NCBI RefSeq assembly: GCF_008831285.2
Contig: NW_022204906.1
Location: 1-22,452 of the forward strand
Source: Nymphaea colorata
Lineage: Eukaryota; Streptophyta; Magnoliopsida; Nymphaeales; Nymphaeaceae
DNA length: 22,452 bases
Reading direction: 5' to 3'
In this document: one piece after another, positions 8,859 through 18,751 of the stretch
Numbering within the stretch: the stretch's first letter is position 1
Layout: each line of letters starts with the position of its first letter
The notes under the pieces: model-generated
What the model was told of the DNA's origin: nothing
Seen by the model: only the letters and a program-made list of their open reading frames with translations
The model's database searches: none
Program-made: the position numbers and the translations under genes

Positions 8859-10388
8859 ATGAATCGTAGTTTTAGTGATGAGGACTTTCACGCCGGCAGA
8901 ATGATCAACCGGTCCTGTAATGAGAAGATTCAAGATGACATCTTGCAGTCCCAGAAGACACCCAGTACCTATCTCTTTACAAAGCTATAAAATTTAAAGC
9001 TTCAAGGAGTCAAAACGAATTAAAAACTCTCGATGGAGAAGCGGAAATCGCAGCTCTGCAAGAGCAATGGTAGCGTGACCAAGAAAAAAAGAAAAAAATT
9101 GAAAAAAATCGAGTTGAGACCATGAAGACTGCAAATAAAAATGGCTCAAGTGGCAAGAAAAAAGTAAAAGATTTAATATATGTAGCCTCAAGTCTTTCGC
9201 ATTGGAGCAGACTTAGTCAATTCCTAAGAAATCAGCATTGATGATTAACTTTTAGGCATGGAGGACCATAACGATAAATCCCAAAATTCCAAAAGGCCAA
9301 CGACATAGTAGATGAGGATCATCGAAGAACGTCGCAAAAAATAGATGCAGCAGCTTGTAAAAAAATATTTTACATAGATAACTTTAAATATCCTGATCCT
9401 GGGCAAAAGTGGAGTAGGGAAGACTTCATTCATCGATTGTTTTTCCAACAAAAACTACGAGAATAGTCCCATTATACGTTCCAGGACTGAAATCATTAAT
9501 ATTGTTACAGTAAGAAATGAGACAGACAATTTTTAGGTCAGGTTAATCGATATGCCCGGCTATGAGGAGATCAAGCTACAGCAATATATCAACGACGTTG
9601 AAAATTTCATAAATAAAAGATTCGAAGCGCATTTGAAAAAGATATCAGATAGAAAGGCACTCAGGAGCGAAATAAAGGATGAAAGAATACACTGTTGTCT
9701 TTATTTTCTTTCAGGACCATGGATCTGCGAGTCAGATTGGGTCATCATGAAAAAGATAGAAAACATCACCAACATCATACCTATTGTCGCTAAGGGGGAT
9801 ACCTTTACCACTCGATAGATCAAATAATTCAAAAGAAAGGTCTTTGAAAGGAATAAAATGATGAATGTCAACTGGTTTTCAATATAGGAAATACTGAGGC
9901 AATACCATCCTGAGAAGCTAAAAAACTTGCTCGAGGGCACCTTCGGAAGGTCTCCTCCCTTCGTCATTACATGCTGCACTGAGAAATAATATAACGAAAC
10001 AACTAAAAAACATGAGTTGGTGCGCGATTTTCGTTGGGGTAAGTGCGAGTTGAACAATGAGTCTCATAACGACTTTAAATTTCTCAAAAGTTTGCTGATG
10101 TATTATCTAAGCGACTTGCTGATCAAATACACTGATCTTTCAATGAGAAGCTTCCAGGAGAAGATGATTGAAAACCGCTTAAAGGAGATGGAAGAATATA
10201 AGTCTGATGAGGAAGAGTTCAAAGATAAGCAAGTTATGGGTGGAGCCAGGGGAGTGTCAGCTTCCCACGAGGAAGTAATCAATCAGGAAGGATAATTAAG
10301 CTAGTTTTGCAGAAAATATCTGCCAATAGGCCTAACATTGGCAGGACTCATTGGAACATACTTCTGGATAAAGAAAAGCCACAAATGA
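8859..10388 (+). CDS. Septin GTPase with C-terminal transmembrane anchor
   Basis: Three exons (8859-8964, 8985-9163, 9186-10388) encode 495 aa. Residues 1 to ~150 form a charged, partly coiled extension with a KKKKIEKNR stretch. The septin GTPase domain follows: P-loop GKSGVGKT at 168-175, switch II DMPG at 217-220, specificity motif AKGD at 297-300 (AKAD in most septins), and the septin-unique RWGKCELNNESHNDFKFLK. A polar segment leads to a hydrophobic C-terminus (YLPIGLTLAGLIGTYFW, then KKSHK) that looks like a tail anchor. Septins polymerise into filaments on membranes. Ciliate septins are known to associate with mitochondria, and some protist septins carry transmembrane segments; a mitochondrial outer-membrane location here is inference. 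The G2 threonine is not obvious. Confidence 0.93.
8965..8984 (+). other. 20-nt intron 1 of the septin gene
   Basis: GTACCTATCTCTTTACAAAG. Excision joins ...QSQKTP to TIKFKASRS in frame. Unspliced, the first frame ends at TGA about 130 bases further on. Confidence 0.9.
9164..9185 (+). other. 22-nt intron 2 of the septin gene
   Basis: It opens GTAAAAG and ends ATATGTAG. Excision joins ...SSGKKK to PQVFRIGADLV. At 22 nt (3n+1) it is the clearest exception to the 20-nt rule on this chromosome. Confidence 0.88.
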
Positions 10389-10481
10389 TTTTGAATAATT
10401 TGATCAAAAAAGTCAATTATGTCATTTTATTATCATTAATCCTTATGATATAGATGATAGAGAAACGACAAACTAAAATAA

Positions 10482-12620
10482 TCAATTTTTGTTATCAAGC
10501 TGCTCGTAGGAAGCAAATAGCTTTTGCCTTATTTGCGGTGTATCGGGATGGAGATAGGCCTCATTATATGGAGGATAAGCAGTGAGTAGCCTGTAGTCTT
10601 TATCTGCAGGTCTCAACAAATTTATGTTCTCCTTATAATTGTTCTCATTGATATGAGAGGTCGCCAACTCCCACATTTATCTATGTTATAAGATTTATAC
10701 GATAGACTTAGCTTGGAATAACCGTTATTTGATTATCTCAAAAATGACCATACATGCCCGTAAAATGGCTCAGCCACCAGCATGTTCTATATTAAAAATG
10801 CTTTACCTTTTTCAACTTGTGGGCCTATAAAAATTGCCCCCTAATAAGGTAGATGCGAAGCTGTTCGATGAAGGAGTCACCATACTGTGGAGTGAAGTGG
10901 ATTGCTGCTTTAAAGCACTTTGAAGCATTCTAGTAGTCATGCATTTCTGCATAGATACGACCTCCTTAGCACCAAAGCTCTCCAGATTTCGGAACCTCAT
11001 CAATTTTTTCTCTCCAAATTCTCAATATTTCCTTAGGAATTCCATTTTACCGCATCATATGGATCCACTACGCAATGAGTCGACCAGTATAACTCCATTT
11101 CTTTGAAGCTTCACAAAGGATGTCTGACTTTTTGCTTAACCCGTAATGAAGATAATATTTCCAGTCAGTGAACTCAGCACTTTGAATCTTACCATACGCT
11201 ATATATTGGTATCGATTCATTTAGAAACATGTTGCATCACTAGGAGCAGAAGGAGGCGGGCAAACATTTTTCCAACGCAGAAGAGTGTAATAGATGTGTC
11301 TCAAAGTTTTATTGCACCCTGTACCAGGAGCACAAAACTTTTTAGCTGAAGAATATGACTGCTAGATGTAACTTTTATATCTCTGATCATTCCTTTGAAA
11401 CAATAACTCAGCGATATCTAGGTAAAGTCTATATCTGTTTTCACTTGAAATGCAGTCTACATAGTCAAGGACTTCTTTAATAAGGCTGTCTTTTAATTTT
11501 CCTTCATCTTACCGAAGCTTAATCTATAGGTATGTTGTATAAACTTCGAGCTTGCTCATACCCCGACCAAATGATCGTTTTAATATTGTTAATGCCTTAT
11601 CTCTTTGTCCGATATTTTCAAGGTATCTCGAAAGGAAGATGATTAATGCACAAGCAGGAAGGCGAAACTAATTCCATTGGCAAATCTAATACAAAACTTT
11701 GAGGCCTTTCCATATTTGCTGATGTTTTAGGGTCAGTTTTCCCATCTAGATCAAAACTCCTTTTTCAAATATTTATGCATTTTGAACGCTGTTGAGGATT
11801 CCTCTCATTTATCCTAATGCGACTCCACATTTTTACCCATTTGAGAGGTAGCTCTTGGCGAATTCTTCATTTTGAGTGAAAAGAAATGCAGTTTTAGAAA
11901 GAATAAAGGCCTTATAGATATATCCATATTGCTCCTATGTTTATATGTATTTCTTCCATGACCTTTAATTAAACGGTTATGCGTAGCAGCCAAGCTTCAT
12001 GAGTGCTCTTGAAGCATTAATGCATTCCTTTTCTTTGAGATTCAATCCAATCCCAGTGAAATATCTCAAGCTTTCCCCAATGAAGTTCAAAGGGTCAGAA
12101 TTAAGATCAATTGCTTGAAACTAATTCTTGACTGTTTTTTGCTTTAAAGTTTACATGTGAGTCTTATGTTCTGCGTTAAACTTCCAAAACGGGGATTGAA
12201 GCTGGTTCTTGAAGTGAGGGGTTTGAGGGTATTTCAGGATGATGTTTGAGTTAAAGCAGAAAGGTTCATACTCTGGAATGATTTTTATTGTTTATACTTC
12301 TTTCTTCCTTGGTCTTGGTCCTTGTTTGGCATTGGCAAATATTTTCTTTAGGACATTATCTTCTTTGACGGTCTCTTCAGCATCATTATCAGTTGTGGGG
12401 ACGGTTTTCTTGAAGTTAGTAACTAGAAAATTTTCATCATCTTCCTAAGTGATATAATTTTTACATCATTATCTTCAAAGAGGGTGAGACAGGAGTTCAT
12501 AGTCCTGGGTGCAATATTTTTGATGGGTCTAACTTGTTTTAAGGGGTCATAGAACTCATCGATTTGTTTCTACCTAAAATCAGCATCGGTCAGGCTTCTT
12601 CTAAATGTCTAATTTCTCAT
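10482..12620 (-). CDS. TPR/HAT-like helical-repeat protein, 692 aa
   Basis: Exons, read right to left, are 12620-12465, 12444-10807, 10786-10701 and 10680-10482, giving 692 aa. The first ~120 residues are charged and probably disordered, with an acidic FEDNDEDDENF patch. The rest is almost all helix. Pairs such as ELWCEGGRIYAEMHDYENA / KCFKAAIHFTPQYGDSF near residues 540-580 have TPR spacing. AEPFYGHVWSF and WRKIWRE-like Trp/Tyr patterns resemble HAT repeats of RNA-processing factors. The protein ends in a non-helical, proline- and tyrosine-rich tail. TPR/HAT superhelices act as scaffolds for protein complexes. I cannot name the partner or pathway; a PRP6-type splicing factor is one possibility but is not shown. 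It is convergent with septin (93 bases between stops) and divergent from the LRR gene. Confidence 0.85.
10681..10700 (-). other. 20-nt intron 3 of the TPR/HAT gene
   Basis: On the minus strand, GTATAAATCTTATAACATAG. Excision joins ...YSKLSL to SEMWELATSH and carries the frame to the final TGA. Confidence 0.88.
10787..10806 (-). other. 20-nt intron 2 of the TPR/HAT gene
   Basis: On the minus strand, GTAAAGCATTTTTAATATAG, lying between complete codons. It joins ...FLEAHKLKK to NMLVAEPFYGH. Confidence 0.9.
12445..12464 (-). other. 20-nt intron 1 of the TPR/HAT gene
   Basis: On the minus strand, GTAAAAATTATATCACTTAG, between complete codons. It joins the acidic ...LFEDND to EDDENFLVTN. Confidence 0.9.
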
Positions 12621-12816
12621 TTGATATTATTAACGTACAATTTATATTATTAAAAGAAAGCTTTCCTTTATTTTGATTAATCCGAGCGTTTTATAAAGAA
12701 AGTAAAGAGGGAGATAAATATATATAGTGGAAAAATGGCCTTTTTTGAGATAGGGAAAGTTTGAAGTGATTTGTCTATGGCTTAGGGATTATGGGATAAT
12801 AAAAATAATATACAAA
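12621..12816. promoter_or_regulatory. 196-base divergent promoter region, TPR/HAT and LRR genes
   Basis: The region is AT-rich with no coding character in any frame. It contains the 10-base palindrome GAAAGCTTTC at 12656-12665 and a TATATATA run at about 12719-12725, 90-100 bases before the LRR start. Both neighbouring genes are transcribed outward, so it should contain two promoters. Confidence 0.45.
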
Positions 12817-15000
12817 ATGATCGAGAATTCCCCTATAAAGCATAAGACAATCTATAATTCCTTTTCTAAACTGCAAAGGGTGTCCTCAGACGGCAAATTC
12901 AGGGTTAAATCGATAAGAGTAAAGACAATCACGAATGAAATGGAGGATCACATCTCCCAAAGACTTGGCCTGCCTTTAATCTTTCCCAACCAATCTCAAA
13001 AGAAGGTAATATCAGTTTCGCAGGTCAATGATTCTCCTAATAGGAGTGAAAGTTTCCAAAATTTAAAAGCAAGGGTGAAGAGCATCAAGATAATTGAGAA
13101 AAATTATGAAGAAGAGCTTAATAAACTTGGAGTAGAGTCAGATTTTTTGAGGAAATTGTATGAGTTGAAAAGTGAAGAGAATGAAAATAAGGCAACTTAG
13201 CAAAGGTTTCAAATTTTTGTCAAAAATTTTGCATTAAGGTTTTGCAAGAGTAAAAATCTAGTTATCAATCAGCTGGGATTTGGAACTAAATGCTTGCTTA
13301 CATTTCTTAACTGGTTTGTAGAATGGAAGGGGCACATTACATAGTTGGATCTTACCTATGCGTCTGAAATGCTTAAAGAATAGAAGATGAAAATAGTTAC
13401 AAAAATGCTTTAAATTGATGAAAAATTGATGAGCATCATCTTATGCAATAGCGGGATCACAGGAGATGAGATATAGAGTATCTTCAAGATCATAAACACA
13501 AGGCAACAGCTTTTTTCGCTCGACTTAAGCAACATTAATTCTCAATCCCTTAACCGCTTTGGTGAAGAAATCAGCATCCTGGGTATGTTCGTAAAGGAAA
13601 ATTAGTCCGTTTCCATTTTAAAACTCAACAATACGCAGTTGAAGCAGCAAGGCTTCTAACAGATCTGGAAAGGAGTATCGTAAAGACGATATAATCCGCT
13701 AAAATATTTGTCAATAGCTAACAACTATATAGTTGGATCAAAGATAGTCGGAGAGCACTTCCATGGATTGACCAAATCAGGATTGTTGTATTTAAATATG
13801 TCCTAAAATCCACTAGGTGAAGAATTCTACAAAAATCTTCCCATACTCAAATCAACCACCATAAGATAGCTAGATCTCAGTGATACTAACATGACTTCAG
13901 AGCATTTTTATTAGTTCCTCTAAAAGATCGAAGAAAGTAAGTCCTTAGGTACCTTAAAACTAGATAAAAATGATTTTTCTCATCACTGGTTCAGCAAAAT
14001 AGGTGAAAAATTAGAAATCAACAACTCGTTATAATTTTTGAGTCTAAATGATTGCCAAATCAAATCCTTTATGTCTGTTTTCTTTGGTCTAACTCAAAAT
14101 AAATACCTCAAAAAGTTGCATGCAAATAATAACGCGGTTGATTGCGACAACTAGATGGTCAAAAAGATCTATGATTGCTTTTTCTTCAATAAAGATCTAT
14201 AAGAACTCAGGCTCAGGTTTTGCAACTTGAATGATACGGTTCTAATAAGGCTCTTTTAATCAATTGCGGAAAACAAAAAATTGAGGATTATCGATGTTTC
14301 CGAAAACATAATGGAGGAGAGTGGAGCGGAAGCTATTCTTAAGATGCTGGAGAAGAATAATAGAATTTAGTATTTGGGTATTGAAAAATTACAATTTTCG
14401 CAAAATATGAGATCGAAGATACACAGAAAATTAGATGAGAATAGAGCACTAAGAGAAAGGGATGAGCTGATTGTCCTGGAGAATATATCAAAAGATATGA
14501 GATCTGTCGATAAGTTTACTTGGTAAGATGTATAAAATTACGAAAATTAGTACAGGCTGCTTGAGGAAAAAATAATAGTAACTTAAAAGAAAGTGGCAAA
14601 ACTTTAAGATATCGCAGCCAAGAAGAAAACGAAAGTTGCAAATTTGACGAAATAAACCAAAGCAGTGCAGAAATAGTCTTAGCAGATGCTGAAATAAAAG
14701 ATAAGAGAATAGAATTAGCGGGTGAGAAGAACCTAAAGATAAGCTCAATAACTGTAAAAATTAGAAGCCAAGTTGAAAAACGAATGCTTAAAAGAAGTTG
14801 AGCTGATTAGTAGCCTTGAAGGAAACATAAAAACAGTCAACGAGCAAATAAAGAAGAGATAGAATGAGCTTTAGTAACTTCTCCGCAACCACAAATACTT
14901 GCAAAAGAAAAAGAAAAGCAAAGACCGTATCGACCAATCGCCTCCAAGAAGGTCATCAGTTGGCCATAACCATCTGAAGCAAAATAAGAATTAGATTTGA
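12817..15000 (+). CDS. Leucine-rich-repeat protein with C-terminal coiled coil
   Basis: A single exon of 727 aa starting at ATG 12817. The same frame is open upstream to GTG 12766 but has no earlier ATG. Residues 1 to ~170 are basic. About 175-525 carry irregular leucine-rich repeats of the ribonuclease-inhibitor type, for example LFSLDLSNIN, ILKLNNTQL, YLSIANNYI, LLYLNMSQN, LDLSDTNM, LKLDKNDF, FLSLNDCQI and ELRLRFCNL. Residues ~535-705 form a long coiled coil rich in K, E and Q, ending in a basic tail with SPPRRSS. No signal peptide or membrane segment is present, so it is likely cytoplasmic or part of the cytoskeleton. This kind of LRR is a protein-binding scaffold; the target is unknown. 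The next gene starts 28 bases after its stop on the same strand. Confidence 0.88.
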
Positions 15001-15027
15001 TTATTGTTTATATTCATTTAAATATAT

Positions 15028-15867
15028 ATGAAGCCATCGGATCGCATCATTCGGAAGGGAGATTACTACGAGATGGAAGTCGTCTAAGACGGATTCTACT
15101 CAAGCAAAATCTCAAAAAAATAAGAATCCCAAACAATCATCCCGCAACCCAACGAAAACATCCTAACCGAACTTCCTTCCTTTGGCGCTGCTAGGGCCAA
15201 TTATTACTTTGAACCAGCTAGAGCCTACTCGAATGCAGGCCCTGATGAGTTGCTTCATTAATTGGAGGACATCCTGAGGGAAGAAAAGATTGCAGACGAA
15301 GATAAGCAATAAGTGTTGAAGCTAATCAGATAAGTGAAGGCATTGAAGGAAGAACCTTTGACAGCATTGACACAACGCAGTGAACGGAAAGAAAAAAATA
15401 AATAATCAGACTCCTTTAAAAAGATTGAGCTCAGAACAAGGCTGGATCTTAAAAATATTGAGGAAAAGGTGACATTACTTTAAAAATTTTCATATCCTGA
15501 GATATCTAAGCTTTAACACCAGCTTGAGATTCTGCTTGGCGAAAAGAAGTCAACACATAACATCTCTCTTCCAAAGGATGACAGAAATAAGGAAGATATC
15601 TAAAATTTATTTGCAACATTCAATTCCCTCACCTACATCAATAATCTTCCTGGCTTGATCAATAAAGTGCACGGAAATAATGCTAAGTATGTTGAGGTGG
15701 CTAATTGGACCAGCAGTGCTGAAGATCTTATTGCCTTTCATACCGATTTTCAAGCTTAATTGAAGGAGGATGAGCAATTGCTGAATAGACTTGAATAAGG
15801 ATTCAAGTAAAATGTTGCAACTGTGAGGGCTGTGATTGCCTAGATCAAAAAATAGGCTGCAAAGTGA
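15028..15867 (+). CDS. Dynamitin-like (dynactin subunit 2) coiled-coil protein
   Basis: A single exon of 279 aa. The N-terminus (DRIIRKGDYYEMEV) resembles the DRI...GEYEM region of dynamitin. The middle is coiled coil. The C-terminal ~80 residues (NNLPGLINKV ... LLNRLEEGFKENVATVRAVI) match the dynamitin end, where LPELVxRL and ENLATVE occur. Animal dynamitin is about 400 aa, so this one is short. Dynamitin forms the shoulder of dynactin, the cofactor that links cytoplasmic dynein to cargo. The assignment rests on pattern likeness only; another coiled-coil protein is possible. The codon in KxNVATV is TAA, where dynamitin has glutamate. It is separated from the preceding gene by only 27 bases, so its promoter is minimal or shared. 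Confidence 0.62.
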
Positions 15868-15929
15868 TGTTGATGTCGATATAATCATAAGCATTAGGAT
15901 TTTATATTATTTTATGTGAAAAATCACTT

Positions 15930-16894
15930 TCATTTCGGGTTCTTCCTGAAGTTTTGAAGCGATTTTTCCTATTCTGATGCTCTTTGGTCGAACTTTTTGA
16001 AGACTGTAATCTTCTCAGAATGAACCTTCAAAACAGCCCATAGTTATCCACATGAAAACCTATCTTCAGGCTTAAGGGTTAGCAGTTTCGCAACGTAGTT
16101 CTTCAGCTGAGGATATTTTTGCTCCAAAATGCCCAGTCTCCTTTACAAAAGTTGAGTATTTATGGTTCGAGGATTCACAGTATAAAGATCTTAAGAGTTT
16201 TGAAGGATTGCAGCTTCGAGGATAGTGAGACCCAAGCTGAAAGCTTCAGTTTTAGGATTGGGATAGCTTGCAGTCCGGGATCGGGAGGTAAGAAACTATA
16301 TTTCTTCGGGTGCAAGGTAAAACTTCGTTGTGTTATCGTATTTATCCAAAACTTTATCAAGAGAAGTGGTCTACCAAGGGTAGCTGTAAAGGTTGATCAT
16401 TTTGAGCTTCTTGGATGAAGAGGTGATGACTATTTGCGAGGGCCTGATATCTCCAAACTTGAGTCCTCTAATTTGGAACTCTTTGACTCCAGTTAACAAT
16501 TAATAAAGGATGAGGAATAGTTCTTCCTCTCTGTACCAAAGTTTAGTGCTGGGGGCTTCTCGTTTTGCGAGTTAAGATTTGTACAGGTTATCAAACCGTT
16601 CGAAAACAATCTAAATCAAAGCATTTGTACACTCATTTCATAGTCGGCTGGACATTAGCAGCATGTAAAGTATTTTTTGATGTGTTCCTTATCGTAGGCT
16701 TCTGCGATTAGCAACGATTCTTTGTTCATTTAGTTGACTTGCTTATGTCCTCTTTCCCATTCTTCGTATTAATCTTCTCTGAGCATTTTTTTGAAGACGA
16801 CGATTAGCTCCTTGTTGAACTCATTTCTGGTGGCGACTTATTTGAAGAAAAAGTGGGGAGTTTTGACCTATTCTTTGCTGACTCGTGTTCCCAT
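15930..16894 (-). CDS. Putatively N-myristoylated pseudokinase
   Basis: Exons 16894-16631 and 16610-15930 encode 314 aa. The start MGTRVSKE fits the N-myristoylation pattern MGxxxS, which suggests membrane attachment. The C-lobe is kinase-like: FGDIRPSQ (140-147) stands where HRDLKPxN belongs, YLAPEE (187-191) is the APE motif, AFSLGLTILEAAIL (211-224) is helix F, and LTLKPEDRFS (266-274) precedes the final helix. No glycine-rich loop or VAIK lysine can be found in the N-lobe. HRD is replaced by FGD, the asparagine by Q147, and DFG by NLY at 161-163, so phosphotransfer is unlikely. The family resembles ciliate-expanded kinases whose helix F reads SLGLxxLEAA. It is probably a scaffold or regulator at a membrane. 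It lies 63 bases from the convergent dynamitin-like gene. Confidence 0.8.
16611..16630 (-). other. 20-nt intron in the pseudokinase gene
   Basis: On the minus strand, GTACAAATGCTTTGATTTAG. Excision joins ...ADYEMS to IVFERFDNLY. The intron contains an in-frame TGA that would stop translation if retained. Confidence 0.9.
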
Positions 16895-16958
16895 CAAGAT
16901 ATGAAAAATTTATAAATAAATTAATTAAAAAATGGAGATGAGAAATAAAGTACATGGA

Positions 16959-18617
16959 TCATTCTTCTTGCTATTACGGTGTGTATTAGATTGATTATGG
17001 TGAGGGGGTCGAAAATTTGCTCTTTAGAAAGCTGAGCATGATATCTTCTTTTGATTTAACTTGGTTTTTTCTTTTGGGAGATTTTATTCCCTATGAAATA
17101 GCTTAAACTCTTGAATTCATTTTAATCTTGTTGACTTTTGCTTATTTAAGTTTATTGATTATTATCTATTTGGAATCGTTATCGTCAGTGAACTTGTTTG
17201 TATCTACTTATTCTTCAAATAAATGCTTCCTCTTTTTTATGGTTTTATCATTCCGAGGCTTATGGAAAAATAGTTCAGGTTCGTTAGTAGTTTATTATGG
17301 TTCTTATCTTTATTGTTAGTCTTATACCTATACAGGAATATGCTCTCTCATTAGCTCGTCAATAAATTCAATTTATTCATTTTCATCTTTCTTTTTCTCC
17401 ACCTTAGCTTCTTTTTATTTTCTATATTTCTTGAGGAAAGGCTTTTCTTCTTGGGCCAGTTCAGCCATGATCCTAGCTTTTTCTTAGTTGTTGAAATTTT
17501 AGAGAATCAGTTATATGTTGGGTGGGTGCCTCTTCGGCTTTTTCGCCTATTTGATGTATTAAATATATGCCTTTGGCAAATTTTTCATCTTATTATCACC
17601 AATAGCATGCTCGTATTACTCTTCAGCCACCTGATCTTCACTTTTATATTTGCTGTTAAGTGTTTGTTTAAGCGGATTGAGTTCTCTAAACTTATTTTTC
17701 TTCATTTCGATCATTGCGGTGAACCTGCTTTTTGAGAAGGGGGTTGATGTTACCTTTTGAGGAGATGTGGATTTTTTTCGCTAATTTAGAACAGGTGGAG
17801 GCCCAAGCGATTGATTTTGAGAGTTTATTATGGTGGGAACTTGGTTTGATTACTCACCATATCTATCGATGATTGATTACTTTCTTGCTACTTTGCCAAG
17901 CTGGCTCTGAAGCAAAGGAATAGGAGCATTTTCATACAGCAAAGGCTCTGCAGCTTACCGTCTGGCTGTCTTGTAATGATCTGACCCTTCCATCTCAAAC
18001 ACGTTTTTCATCTAAGTTTAATTCCTTTTTATTTAATTCATATGAATGTTAGTTTCAAACTTCGAGGCATCATCAACTGGCCTCGAAACAGAAAAGTTGA
18101 TGAGGATTATGCAGCAAATGACAGTTAATATAAAAGAAACCCCACTTAGGAGTAAAATTAGAATCCAGCTCGTATAGACAGATTGGAAACATTTTCCTTA
18201 TTATATTGTAATTGACATATAGAAGACGAATACAGGAAGAAGGAAGGTTGCGGCCATGGTCTGGCATATATATTTCATGTTTAGTTCGCTTTGAGTCCAT
18301 TGAAAAATCTAGGGAATATTTAGTTATTATATATTTCTAATTTTGAGAAAACTTTGGATATTCAGTATACTTTCGACCACCAAGCATAGCATGGTTATAA
18401 TCGATATGATGAAGCGAACTTGGTAACCTTTTTCTTTTTGAACCTCATATTTTTTAGAGAGGTAAGTATTGCACGTAGTTGATACACCATATGTAGTCCT
18501 GAATCCTGTGTTGCCTTGGGCTATTAGGGTAACCACAATACCTATAGAAAAAAGAGTGGAGATTATTGTGAGAATTAATAAAGGCTTTACTATGGATTTT
18601 GGAGAGTCTTGCTACAT
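16959..18617 (-). CDS. Four-transmembrane protein with long charged cytoplasmic tail
   Basis: A single uninterrupted frame of 552 aa. Four hydrophobic segments lie at about 11-34, 69-90, 119-138 and 151-175. A short loop after TM1 contains GFRTTYGVST, and cysteines C49, C118 and C143 fall in or near loops. The remaining ~375 residues are hydrophilic and full of lysine, asparagine and glutamate/glutamine, with an acidic run around PVxVxD..., several SP/TP sites and proline patches (GPPPV). There is no obvious signal peptide beyond TM1. The layout (four helices, long tail) recalls tetraspan or claudin-like membrane proteins, but no family motif is visible, so this is a hypothetical protein. The internal ATG at 18009-18011 is not needed as a start because the frame is open from 18617. 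Placement on the plasma or alveolar membrane is only inferred. Confidence 0.8.
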
Positions 18618-18751
18618 GATAATTATTATAACAGTGAGCGAGTGATAACATAGTTACTATTAATAATTCTGATAGGAATTAATAAAATAACAGTAGAAGG
18701 CTCCAAAAGTTAGCCGTTTATTTTTATTTATTTTGCATATCAATATGAAGA

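Noticed and set aside
18009-18011. Start codon of a separate charged protein gene
   Set aside because: The frame is open without a stop from the ATG at 18617 through this position, and a spacer between two genes would not be expected to stay in frame.
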